Shown: piece after piece, positions 57,144 through 64,000 of the stretch
Layout: each line of letters opens with the position of its first letter
Numbering within the stretch: the stretch's first letter is position 1
From: Cellulomonas sp. NTE-D12
GTDB lineage: Bacteria > Actinomycetota > Actinomycetes > Actinomycetales > Cellulomonadaceae
Direction of reading: 5' to 3'
DNA length: 64,000 bases
Assembly: GCF_027923705.1 (NCBI RefSeq)
Contig: NZ_AP026442.1
Span: 62,001 to 126,000, forward strand
The notes under the pieces: generated by a model
Told to the model about the DNA's origin: nothing
Seen by the model: the letters and a program-made list of their open reading frames with translations, nothing else
The model's database searches: none
Made by a program: the position numbers and the translations under genes

Positions 57144-59213
57144 ATGCTGACGCGTCGCCCAGTCGTCGCCGTGCGCGGGCTCGCGGTGCTGGGCGCCGTC
57201 GCGGTGGTGGCCGTGCTGGTCGCGGTCTCGTTCAGCGGTGCCGCGGCGGCCACCGCGCTGGCAGATCCGGGTGCGGCGGTCCGCTGGGGGCTGCCGGTGG
57301 TGGACGTGCTCACCGACCTGGCGGTGGCGGTGACGCTCGGCGCGCTGGCCCTGGTGATCGGCATCGTGCCGCGGCGGGCGGCGGTGGAGGCGCACCCGGA
57401 GCGCCGGTCGACCGCGCCCGGCGGCACGGCAGCGGTCGGTGCCGCCTGGCCGGCCGGGACCACGGTGACCGCTGTCGCCGCCGGCGTGTGGACGGTGCTG
57501 GCCGTGGTGCGCGTCGTGCTGACGTACGCGCAGGTGTCCGGCAGCCCGGTGGATCTCGGCTCCTCGGGCGCGCAGCTGTGGCTGTTCGTCACGCAGGTGG
57601 ACCTCGGACGGGCGTATGCCGGCATCGTGCTGGTCGCCGCCGCGGTCACCGCCCTGGCGCTGGTGGTCGGCACCCCGACAGGCGCCGGCTGGACCGGCGC
57701 GTTGGCGCTCGTGGCGCTGTGGATGCAGTCCGGCACCGGCCACGCGTCCGGCGCCGCCCACCACGAGGTGGCCACCGAGGCGCTGCTGCTGCACCTGCTG
57801 GGCGCCGCCGTCTGGATCGGGGCGCTCGCCGCACTGGCCCTGCTCGCGCGCAGGCTCGGCACCGACCTGCCGGTGGCGGTGCGCCGCTACTCGGTCGTCG
57901 CGGGCTGGTGCCTGGCGGCGGTGGGTGTGTCCGGCCTGGTCAACGGCTTCATCCGGGTGGGCGGCTGGTCCGACCTGGGTACCCGGTACGGGCTGCTGCT
58001 GATCACCAAGGCGGTGCTGCTGGTCGCGCTCGGCGCGCTGGGGCTGGCGCACCGTCGGGCGACCATCCCGCACCTGAGCGCCGGAGCCGGCGCCGCCTTC
58101 GCCCGGCTGGTGCTGGTCGAGCTCGCCGTGATGGGGGCCGTGTCCGGCGTCGCCGTCGCGCTGTCGTCGTCCGCGCCGCCCGTCCCCAACGTCCCCGTGG
58201 CGGACACGTCGCCCGCGTTCCGGGTGATCGGCCACTCGCTGCCGCCGGAGCTGACCGGCGCCCGCTGGTTCACGGTGTGGAACTGGGACGTGGTGATGGC
58301 CGCCGCCGCAGCCGCCGGCCTGGTGGTGTACCTGCGCTGGGTGTGGCGGCTGCGCCGGCGCGGCGACCGCTGGCCCGTCGGTCGGACCGCCGCCTGGGTC
58401 ACCGCGATGGTCGTCTTCGTCTGGACGACGTCCGGCGGCCCGAACGCCTACGGGCACGTGCTGTTCAGCGCGCACATGGTGCAGCACATGGTCCTGGCGA
58501 CGGTGGTGCCGGTGTTCCTGGCCCTGTCGGCGCCGGTGTCGCTCGCGTTGCGCGCGCTGCCGGCCCGGTCCACCCGGCTCGCCGGCGACACGTCCCGCGG
58601 TCCCCGCGAGTGGATCCTGGTGCTGGTGCACAGCCGGGTCGGCCGGTTCTTCGCGAACCCGGTGGTCGCGGCGGCGAACTTCGTCGCCTCGATGATCGTC
58701 TTCTACTACAGCGGCGTGTTCGAGTGGTCGCTGCGGACCACCGAGGGCCACCTGTTCATGGTGGTGCACTTCTCGCTGGTCGGGTACCTGTTCGCCAACG
58801 CGCTGATCGGTGTGGACCCCGGTCCGCAGCGTCCCGGCTACCCGCAGCGGCTGCTGCTGCTGTTCGCGACGATGGGGTTCCACGCCTTCTTCGGCATCTC
58901 GCTGATGAGCGGCGACGGGCTGCTGGTGGCCGACTGGTTCGGCCTGCTCGGCCGGCCGTGGGGACCGAGTGCGATCGCCGATCAGCAGGCCGGTGGCGGC
59001 ATCGCGTGGGGGATCGGCGAGCTGCCCACGTTGGCGCTGGCCATCGCGGTGGCGGTCGCTTGGGCGCGCGACGACGAGCGGCTGGCCCGACGCCGCGACC
59101 GGCAGGTGGACCGGACCGGCGACACCGAGATGGACGAGTACAACGCGATGCTCGCGCGGCTGGCGGGCCGCGACGCACCACATGACGAACCGCAGGGGGA
59201 GACGGACCGATGA
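57144..59213 (+). CDS. CopD - CtaG (cytochrome c oxidase assembly) fusion membrane protein
   Basis: 689 residues with about fourteen hydrophobic helices in two halves. The N-terminal half (1-350) is CopD-like copper import, with GALALVALWMQSGTGHASGAAHHEVATEALLLHLLGAAVWIGAL holding helix His residues. The C-terminal half (~380-640) is caa3_CtaG-like: NAYGHVLFSAHMVQHMVLATVVPVFLALSAPVSL and LRTTEGHLFMVVHFSLVGYLFANALIGVDP. The fusion would bring copper to heme-copper oxidase assembly. Its stop overlaps the start of the peptidase gene (ATGA), although a functional link there is unclear. Confidence 0.92.
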   Translation: MLTRRPVVAVRGLAVLGAVAVVAVLVAVSFSGAAAATALADPGAAVRWGLPVVDVLTDLAVAVTLGALALVIGIVPRRAAVEAHPERRSTAPGGTAAVGAAWPAGTTVTAVAAGVWTVLAVVRVVLTYAQVSGSPVDLGSSGAQLWLFVTQVDLGRAYAGIVLVAAAVTALALVVGTPTGAGWTGALALVALWMQSGTGHASGAAHHEVATEALLLHLLGAAVWIGALAALALLARRLGTDLPVAVRRYSVVAGWCLAAVGVSGLVNGFIRVGGWSDLGTRYGLLLITKAVLLVALGALGLAHRRATIPHLSAGAGAAFARLVLVELAVMGAVSGVAVALSSSAPPVPNVPVADTSPAFRVIGHSLPPELTGARWFTVWNWDVVMAAAAAAGLVVYLRWVWRLRRRGDRWPVGRTAAWVTAMVVFVWTTSGGPNAYGHVLFSAHMVQHMVLATVVPVFLALSAPVSLALRALPARSTRLAGDTSRGPREWILVLVHSRVGRFFANPVVAAANFVASMIVFYYSGVFEWSLRTTEGHLFMVVHFSLVGYLFANALIGVDPGPQRPGYPQRLLLLFATMGFHAFFGISLMSGDGLLVADWFGLLGRPWGPSAIADQQAGGGIAWGIGELPTLALAIAVAVAWARDDERLARRRDRQVDRTGDTEMDEYNAMLARLAGRDAPHDEPQGETDR

Positions 59214-61306
59214 CCTCGCAGACCGACAGCCAGCTCGGCGATCTCGACCAGTACGTGGCGCTGCCGCGCCTGTCCGGCCTGCGCCTCTCACCGGACGGCA
59301 CGCGCCTGGTCACCGCCGTCGCCACCCTGGACACCAAGGGCACCCGGTACGTCACCGCCCTGTGGGAGGTGGACCCGAGCGGCGCCCGGCCGGCTCGTCG
59401 CCTCACCCGCAGCGGCCGCGGCGAGTCGAGTGCGGCGTTCACGCCGGACGGCGACCTGCTGTTCACCTCCGCCCGCCCCGACCCGGACGCCGAGTCTGGC
59501 AAGGACGGGTCCGATGACGACGTCGCGGCGCTGTGGCTGCTGCCGCACGACGGTGCCGAGGCCCGCGTGGTGGCCCATCGGCACTCCGGCCTGGGCGACG
59601 TGCACGTCGCGGCCGACGCCGGGGTGCTGCTGGTCGCGTCCGACGTGCTGCCGACGGCGCAGGACGCCGCCGACGACGAGAAGCTGCGCACCGAGCGCAA
59701 GGACGCCAAGGTGGCGGCGATCCTGCACGACTCGTACCCGGTCCGGTACTGGGACCACGACCTCGGACCGCAGTCGCCGCACTGGTTCGTCGGACGTGTC
59801 ACGCCCGGGCTGGTCGCACCCGCCGCCGGTGTCGCCGAGCCACGTGTGGAGCTGACGGACGTCACGCCGGCCGCGCGCGCGGCGCTCGTCGAGCAGCGCG
59901 GCGACGTCACGCCGGACGGGACGACGGTGGTCACCACCTGGGCCGTTCCGGTGCGCGCGGCGGAGGTGCGCACGCAGCTGGTGGCGATCGACGTCGCCTC
60001 CGGTGAGCGGCGGGTGCTGGTGGCGGACGAGGGCTTCGACGTCCTCGACCCGGTGGTGTCGCCGGACGGCCGGTGGGTGGCGTTCGGCCGCGAGACGATC
60101 TCGACGCCGCTGCGGGCGCCGCGGGTGGACCTCGCCGTGGTTCCGGTCGCGGGTGGCCCGGTGCGGCCGCTCACCGACGGCTGGGACCGGTGGCCGTCCG
60201 GTGCGGTGTGGCTGCCGGGCTCGGACGGGCTGCTCGTGGTGGCCGACGACGACGGCCGTGGGCCGGTGTTCCACGTCGACCTCGCGTCCGGCGCGGTGCG
60301 CCGCGTGACGTCCGACGCCGCCGCCTTCAGCGACCTGCAGGTGGCCCCCGACGGTGCGACGGCCTACGCGCTGCGCTCGTCGTACACGGCCCCGCCGCAC
60401 GCCGTCCGCATCGACCTCGCCCGCGCCGCCGCCACCGGCGCCCCGGTCGCCGCCGAACCGCTCCCCGGGCCGGCGCCGCTCCCCGAGCTGCCGGGACGCC
60501 TCGAGGAGCTCCGGGTCCCGGCCGCCGACGGCACGCCGCTGCGCGCCTGGCTGGCCCTGCCGCACACCGCCGGCCCGGACCGCCCGGCGCCGCTGCTGCT
60601 GTGGATCCACGGCGGTCCGCTCGGCACGTGGAACGCCTGGTCGTGGCGCTGGAACCCGTGGCTGCTGGTCGCCCACGGCTACGCGGTGGTGCTCCCCGAC
60701 CCGGGGCTGTCCACCGGGTACGGGCAGGAGTTCGTGCAGCGGGGCTGGGGTGCCTGGGGTGCCGAGCCGTTCACGGACCTGATGACCGTCACCGACGCGG
60801 TGGTGGCGCGGGCGGACGTGGACGCGTCGCGGACGGCCGCGATGGGCGGCTCGTTCGGCGGGTACATGGCCAACTGGGTGGCCGGGCACACCGACCGGTT
60901 CCGGGCGATCGTCAGCCACGCCGGCCTGTGGGCGCTCGACCAGTTCGGCCCCACCACGGACGCCGCGTACTACTGGCAGCGCGAGATGACCCCGCAGATG
61001 ACGGCGGACAACTCCCCGCACGCGTCCGTCGGCGCGATCACCACCCCGATGCTGGTGATCCACGGCGACAAGGACTATCGCGTGCCGGTCGGCGAGGCGC
61101 TGCGCCTCTGGTACCAGCTGCTGTCGTCGTCGGCCCTCGCCGCGGACGACGACGGCCGCACGCCCCACCGGTTCCTCTACTTCCCGGACGAGAACCACTG
61201 GGTGCTGTCGCCGCGCAACGCGACCGTCTGGTACGGCACCGTGCTGGCGTTCCTCTCCGAGCACGTCCTCGGCGAGCCGACCCCGTACCCCCGCCTGCTC
61301 GGCTGA
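59210..61306 (+). CDS. S9-family prolyl-oligopeptidase-like serine peptidase
   Basis: 698 residues: N-terminal beta-propeller (about 20-420, with WD40-like SPDGRWVAFGRE repeats) and C-terminal alpha/beta hydrolase. Catalytic triad: S548 in GGSFGGYMANW, D622 in IHGDKDYRVP and H663 in DENHWV. The oxyanion region is LLLWIHGGPLGTW. No signal peptide, so cytoplasmic, cleaving short peptides or acyl-peptides. Coupled to the CopD-CtaG gene by ATGA. Confidence 0.95.
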   Translation: MTSQTDSQLGDLDQYVALPRLSGLRLSPDGTRLVTAVATLDTKGTRYVTALWEVDPSGARPARRLTRSGRGESSAAFTPDGDLLFTSARPDPDAESGKDGSDDDVAALWLLPHDGAEARVVAHRHSGLGDVHVAADAGVLLVASDVLPTAQDAADDEKLRTERKDAKVAAILHDSYPVRYWDHDLGPQSPHWFVGRVTPGLVAPAAGVAEPRVELTDVTPAARAALVEQRGDVTPDGTTVVTTWAVPVRAAEVRTQLVAIDVASGERRVLVADEGFDVLDPVVSPDGRWVAFGRETISTPLRAPRVDLAVVPVAGGPVRPLTDGWDRWPSGAVWLPGSDGLLVVADDDGRGPVFHVDLASGAVRRVTSDAAAFSDLQVAPDGATAYALRSSYTAPPHAVRIDLARAAATGAPVAAEPLPGPAPLPELPGRLEELRVPAADGTPLRAWLALPHTAGPDRPAPLLLWIHGGPLGTWNAWSWRWNPWLLVAHGYAVVLPDPGLSTGYGQEFVQRGWGAWGAEPFTDLMTVTDAVVARADVDASRTAAMGGSFGGYMANWVAGHTDRFRAIVSHAGLWALDQFGPTTDAAYYWQREMTPQMTADNSPHASVGAITTPMLVIHGDKDYRVPVGEALRLWYQLLSSSALAADDDGRTPHRFLYFPDENHWVLSPRNATVWYGTVLAFLSEHVLGEPTPYPRLLG

Positions 61307-61429
61307 CCCAGGCGGTCCGGGCGCGGCCGCGCAGCTGTGCGGACGGTCCCGGCTCGGCGTGCGGGCCTTCCGACCTCGGGTGACACTGGCAGCGCCCGGG
61401 CCAGACCCGGACGAGGAGAAGGAGCGCAC

Positions 61430-61654
61430 ATGTACATCGGAGGCGGCATCACGCTGCTGGTGATCGGCGCGATCCTGTCGTTCGGCGTCCGGGACAGCAT
61501 CTCCGGCGTGAACCTCACGGTGATCGGCTACATCCTGATGGCGGCGGGCGTCCTGGCGATCATCCTGTCGATCATCTTCAACGCCCAGCGCACCAACACC
61601 ACGCACCGCGAGGTGATCGAGCGGCACGACGACCGTCCGCTGCCGCCCGTCTGA
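61430..61654 (+). CDS. Small two-helix membrane protein (DUF6458-like)
   Basis: 74 residues. MYIGGGITLLVIGAILSFGVRD and ISGVNLTVIGYILMAAGVLAIILSIIF form a hairpin of two membrane helices, followed by a charged cytoplasmic tail. This MYIGxGIxLLxIGAIL pattern recurs in actinobacteria as a small protein of unknown function (DUF6458, by memory). A strong ribosome binding site (GAGGAGAAGGAG) precedes ATG 61430. Confidence 0.88.
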   Translation: MYIGGGITLLVIGAILSFGVRDSISGVNLTVIGYILMAAGVLAIILSIIFNAQRTNTTHREVIERHDDRPLPPV

Positions 61655-61798
61655 CCAGCGCACGGACCGGCGGCCCGTCGATATGCCCCCGCTCGGGGCA
61701 TTCGACGGTTCCGCGGCCACGCCGGAGCGGGTGACATCGGCCGGACCTCACCCGGTGGCCCCTCGTGAGCGGTCTTCGGCACCCGCGATCATGGACAC

Positions 61799-63220
61799 GT
61801 GGTCCAGTGGCTCACCGCTGAGGACGCGCGCGAGCAGGGTCCGCCCGCGGCGCGTTCCGCAGGCGTGCCCGAGCTGGCCACGGCCGCGAAGCGGCTGGGC
61901 TACGCCGCGAGCCTGGACGAGGTCGGCACCGTCGCGACGGTGTGCGCCAAGGAGGTCCTCGCCGCCCAGCACGCCGCGCTGCTGCGCATCGAGCAGCAGA
62001 CCTGCCGCGTGCTCGCCGTCGCGCCCGGTCTGCGGGACACCCGCGAGATCGACATGTCCCGTGCCGAGTTCCGGGCCGAGGACCGGCCGGCGCTGAACAG
62101 CCTGATCCGCGACCGTCTCCCGTGGGTGGCCAGCGCGTACGACGAGGACGGCACCCCGTTCCCGCCCGGTGACCCGCGTGCGGGCGACGAGGTGGAGGTG
62201 GAGACGCTGCTCGCGCTCGGCGCCGCCGCCGCGATGGCCGTCCCCGTCGAGGTGAACGGCACCGTGTGGGGCGAGGTGTACGTCACCCGCAACGCACCCG
62301 GAGAACGGTTCGGGCCCACCGAGCTCGCGGCGGCGACCGTGCTGGCCGGCCTCGTCGGGGGTGCCGTGGCCCGGGTGGACCTCGAGGCGCAGGTGCGGCA
62401 CCTGGTCGCCGACGACCCGCTGACGGGTCTGGTGAACCGGCGGATCGCCGATGCCGCCGCCGAGCACGCCCTCGCCTCCGGGGGCGAGACGTGCATCGTC
62501 ATGTGCGACGTCGACGGCCTCAAGCGGGTCAACGACGAGCTGGGCCACGACGCCGGCGACGACCTGCTCCGTGCCGTGGCCGACGTGCTCCGCCGCATCT
62601 CCGAGGGCCTGCCCGGTGCGACCGCCGCCCGGCTCGGTGGCGACGAGTTCTGCGTGATCACGTCCGGCCACCCGCTGGCGACGGTGCGCGAGGTGACCGC
62701 CCGCACGGTCGACACGTTCCCGCTGCCGCACGCCGCCACCCTGTCGTTCGGCATCTCGTCCACTGCCATCGCTGGCGCGGTCCCGGCCAGCCAGCTGTTC
62801 CGCCGCGCCGACCAGGCGCAGTACCGCGCCAAGCGGGCACACGCACGGGTGCGGGCGGCCGCCGGACCGGTGACCGCCGACCCTGCGGTGACGGCGGAGC
62901 GCCTGGTGGTGAGCGTGTCGGCGGCGCTCGCCGACGTGCGGGGTGGACCGGTGGCTCGGCTGTGCGCGCTGGCGGCCGCGGCGGCGGACACCCTCGGCGC
63001 CGGCGAGTGGGCCGTGCTGCGGCGGCGGGACGACGACGAGTCGGCGGACACGGTGGCCCGCGGTGGCGACGACGGCAGCAGGGGCGAGCACGTCCGCCTC
63101 GAGGCGGCGTACGGCACGTGGCTGATCGAGGTGTCCGCGTCGGCGACCGCCGCGATCGCCGAACCGGTGCCGACCACGCTCACGGCGCTCACGGCGCTCG
63201 CGGTGGTCGGCGCCGCCTGA
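61799..63220 (+). CDS. GAF - GGDEF diguanylate cyclase with C-terminal GAF-like extension
   Basis: 473 residues. An N-terminal GAF-type sensor (~25-195), then a GGDEF domain starting DDPLTGLVNRR (205-215) with the intact active-site loop ARLGGDEFCVI (GGDEF at 280-284) and metal-site CDVDGLKRVND. It should make cyclic di-GMP. The RxxD inhibitory site is absent (LPGA in its place). Residues ~375-473 look like a degenerate second GAF (VARLCALAAAAADTLGAGEWAVL, YGTWLIEVSA). No membrane helix. GTG start. Confidence 0.93.
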   Translation: MVQWLTAEDAREQGPPAARSAGVPELATAAKRLGYAASLDEVGTVATVCAKEVLAAQHAALLRIEQQTCRVLAVAPGLRDTREIDMSRAEFRAEDRPALNSLIRDRLPWVASAYDEDGTPFPPGDPRAGDEVEVETLLALGAAAAMAVPVEVNGTVWGEVYVTRNAPGERFGPTELAAATVLAGLVGGAVARVDLEAQVRHLVADDPLTGLVNRRIADAAAEHALASGGETCIVMCDVDGLKRVNDELGHDAGDDLLRAVADVLRRISEGLPGATAARLGGDEFCVITSGHPLATVREVTARTVDTFPLPHAATLSFGISSTAIAGAVPASQLFRRADQAQYRAKRAHARVRAAAGPVTADPAVTAERLVVSVSAALADVRGGPVARLCALAAAAADTLGAGEWAVLRRRDDDESADTVARGGDDGSRGEHVRLEAAYGTWLIEVSASATAAIAEPVPTTLTALTALAVVGAA

Positions 63221-63235
63221 CGGTCCGGCCGGTCC

Positions 63236-64000
63236 TCAGCCCAGCAGCGGCAGCGTCAGCACGTCGGGCGCACCGGCCTCGAGCCGTACCGGCACGCCCC
63301 AGTCCTGGCTGGCCAGGTGACACGCCGGGTACTCGATCGCCGGGTCGGCGTCGCAGGACGCGGCCTGCGCGGTCACGTGCAGCACGCCCTCGCCGACGAC
63401 GGGGTCGAGCGTGAGCACCCTGGTCAGCGGCACGTCGTCACCCGCGCCGTCGAGCAGCAGCCCGGCGGGGGACGACGAGACGCGCAGCCGCGTCGACGGC
63501 CCGTACCGGTCGTCCTGCTTCTGACCAGGGGCGGGGGTGAAGACGACGTCCAGCCGCACCTGTCCCGGTGCGAGGACGGTCACGGGCCGCTGGGTGCGGT
63601 GCGCACCGTCGTCGACCCGCCGGCCGACCCCCGCCGGCAGCGGCACGCGGACCAGCCGGTGGACGGCGGACTCGACGACCAGCAGCTGCGGTGCCGAGGC
63701 GTCGTCGGCCAGCACGACGAGCCCGCTCGGCTCGGCCAGTCCCGTGGCGACGGTGCTGACCTCCTCGGTGACGGCGTCGTACCGGCGGATCGCACCGTTG
63801 TACGTGTCGGCGACCAGCACGGTGCCGTCCGGCAGCGTGGCGACGCCGAGCGGGTGCTGCAGTCGGGCCTGTGCGGCAGGACCGTCCACGTGACCGAAGT
63901 CGAACAGCCCCTCGCCGACCAGCGTGCGCACCCTGCCGCCCTCCACCACGCGCAGCGCCGAGGTCTCGGAGTCCGCGACCCAGAGCCGTCCGCCCTCGTC
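63236..64000 (-). CDS. NHL-repeat protein, C-terminal part (cut by window edge)
   Basis: About 254 C-terminal residues are visible; the start lies past 64000. Visible NHL/beta-propeller repeats are GGRLWVADSETSALRVV, HPLGVATLPDGTVLVADTYNGAIRRYD and EPSGLVVLADD, followed by a beta-sandwich-like C-terminus ending LEAGAPDVLTLPLLG. Actinobacterial proteins with this tail are often NHL-domain thioredoxin-family proteins with an N-terminal thioredoxin fold, which cannot be checked here. Confidence 0.85.
   Translation of the reverse strand, partial: DEGGRLWVADSETSALRVVEGGRVRTLVGEGLFDFGHVDGPAAQARLQHPLGVATLPDGTVLVADTYNGAIRRYDAVTEEVSTVATGLAEPSGLVVLADDASAPQLLVVESAVHRLVRVPLPAGVGRRVDDGAHRTQRPVTVLAPGQVRLDVVFTPAPGQKQDDRYGPSTRLRVSSSPAGLLLDGAGDDVPLTRVLTLDPVVGEGVLHVTAQAASCDADPAIEYPACHLASQDWGVPVRLEAGAPDVLTLPLLG

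Noticed and set aside
56694..61720. Very long leftward frames opposite the CopD-CtaG and S9 peptidase genes
   Set aside because: Antisense shadows; His/Arg/Gln-rich and motif-free.

Overview
The window looks like the chromosome of a high-GC Gram-positive actinobacterium, most likely of the Micrococcales (Cellulomonas-like; this is inferred, not proven). The reasons are very high GC throughout, many GTG starts, ATGA/GTGA/TGATG stop-start overlaps inside operons, a hemA / hemE-hemY-hemC-hemD-hemB-hemL heme cluster of the actinobacterial type, a DUF222/13E12-type HNH protein, a WYL regulator, sugar ABC importers without their own ATPase, and a CopD-CtaG fusion. I saw no tRNA, rRNA, CRISPR array, insertion sequence or prophage.

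Region by region. 1-1.8 kb: copper efflux (copA cut by the left edge, copZ, csoR with its operator). 2.4-10.7 kb: heme biosynthesis, with hemA divergent from hemE-hemY-hemC-hemD-hemB-hemL; hemQ and hemH are not in the window. 10.8-18.3 kb: an unknown protein, purB, an alpha/beta hydrolase with a long helical N-terminus, a small PF04020-type membrane protein, a VOC protein divergent from a WYL regulator, and a hisC-like aminotransferase. 18.4-22.3 kb: a 2-oxoacid dehydrogenase operon (E1 alpha, E1 beta, E2) behind a tandem palindromic operator. 22.6-31.4 kb: an AraC/VOC pair, a two-component system, an ABC exporter, small proteins, a Rieske lipoprotein and a 14-TM drug-type MFS exporter. 31.9-33.3 kb: the HNH protein.

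33.5-46.3 kb is the most interesting part. A nine-gene, single-strand operon encodes (in transcription order) a FucU-type mutarotase, a KdsD/GutQ-type arabinose-5-phosphate isomerase without CBS domains, a PfkB sugar kinase, a DUF4185 (GH183) lipoprotein, a sugar-binding lipoprotein, two CUT1 permeases, a DUF2961 (GH172) enzyme and a GH116 enzyme. A LacI regulator and an uncharacterised protein lie upstream. GH183, GH172 and GH116 are the families in which D-arabinan-cleaving endo-, exo-alpha- and exo-beta-D-arabinofuranosidases have been described (recalled). I read the locus as a complete D-arabinan utilisation system aimed at mycobacterial-type arabinogalactan or lipoarabinomannan: cut outside, import oligosaccharides, trim inside, then D-arabinose to D-arabinose 5-phosphate to D-ribulose 5-phosphate. 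A near-perfect 20-bp LacI-type palindrome sits directly downstream of the predicted operon promoter, and related sequences lie upstream of lacI and of the unknown gene.

46.5-64 kb: a CopC-like protein, a peptide/nickel-type ABC importer with a fused double ATPase, a heme-oxygenase-like diiron protein translationally coupled to a CDGSH iron-sulfur protein, a SRPBCC protein, a phytoene-desaturase-like FAD enzyme, two small proteins, a CopD-CtaG fusion coupled to an S9 peptidase, a small membrane protein, a GAF-GGDEF protein, and an NHL-repeat protein cut by the right edge.
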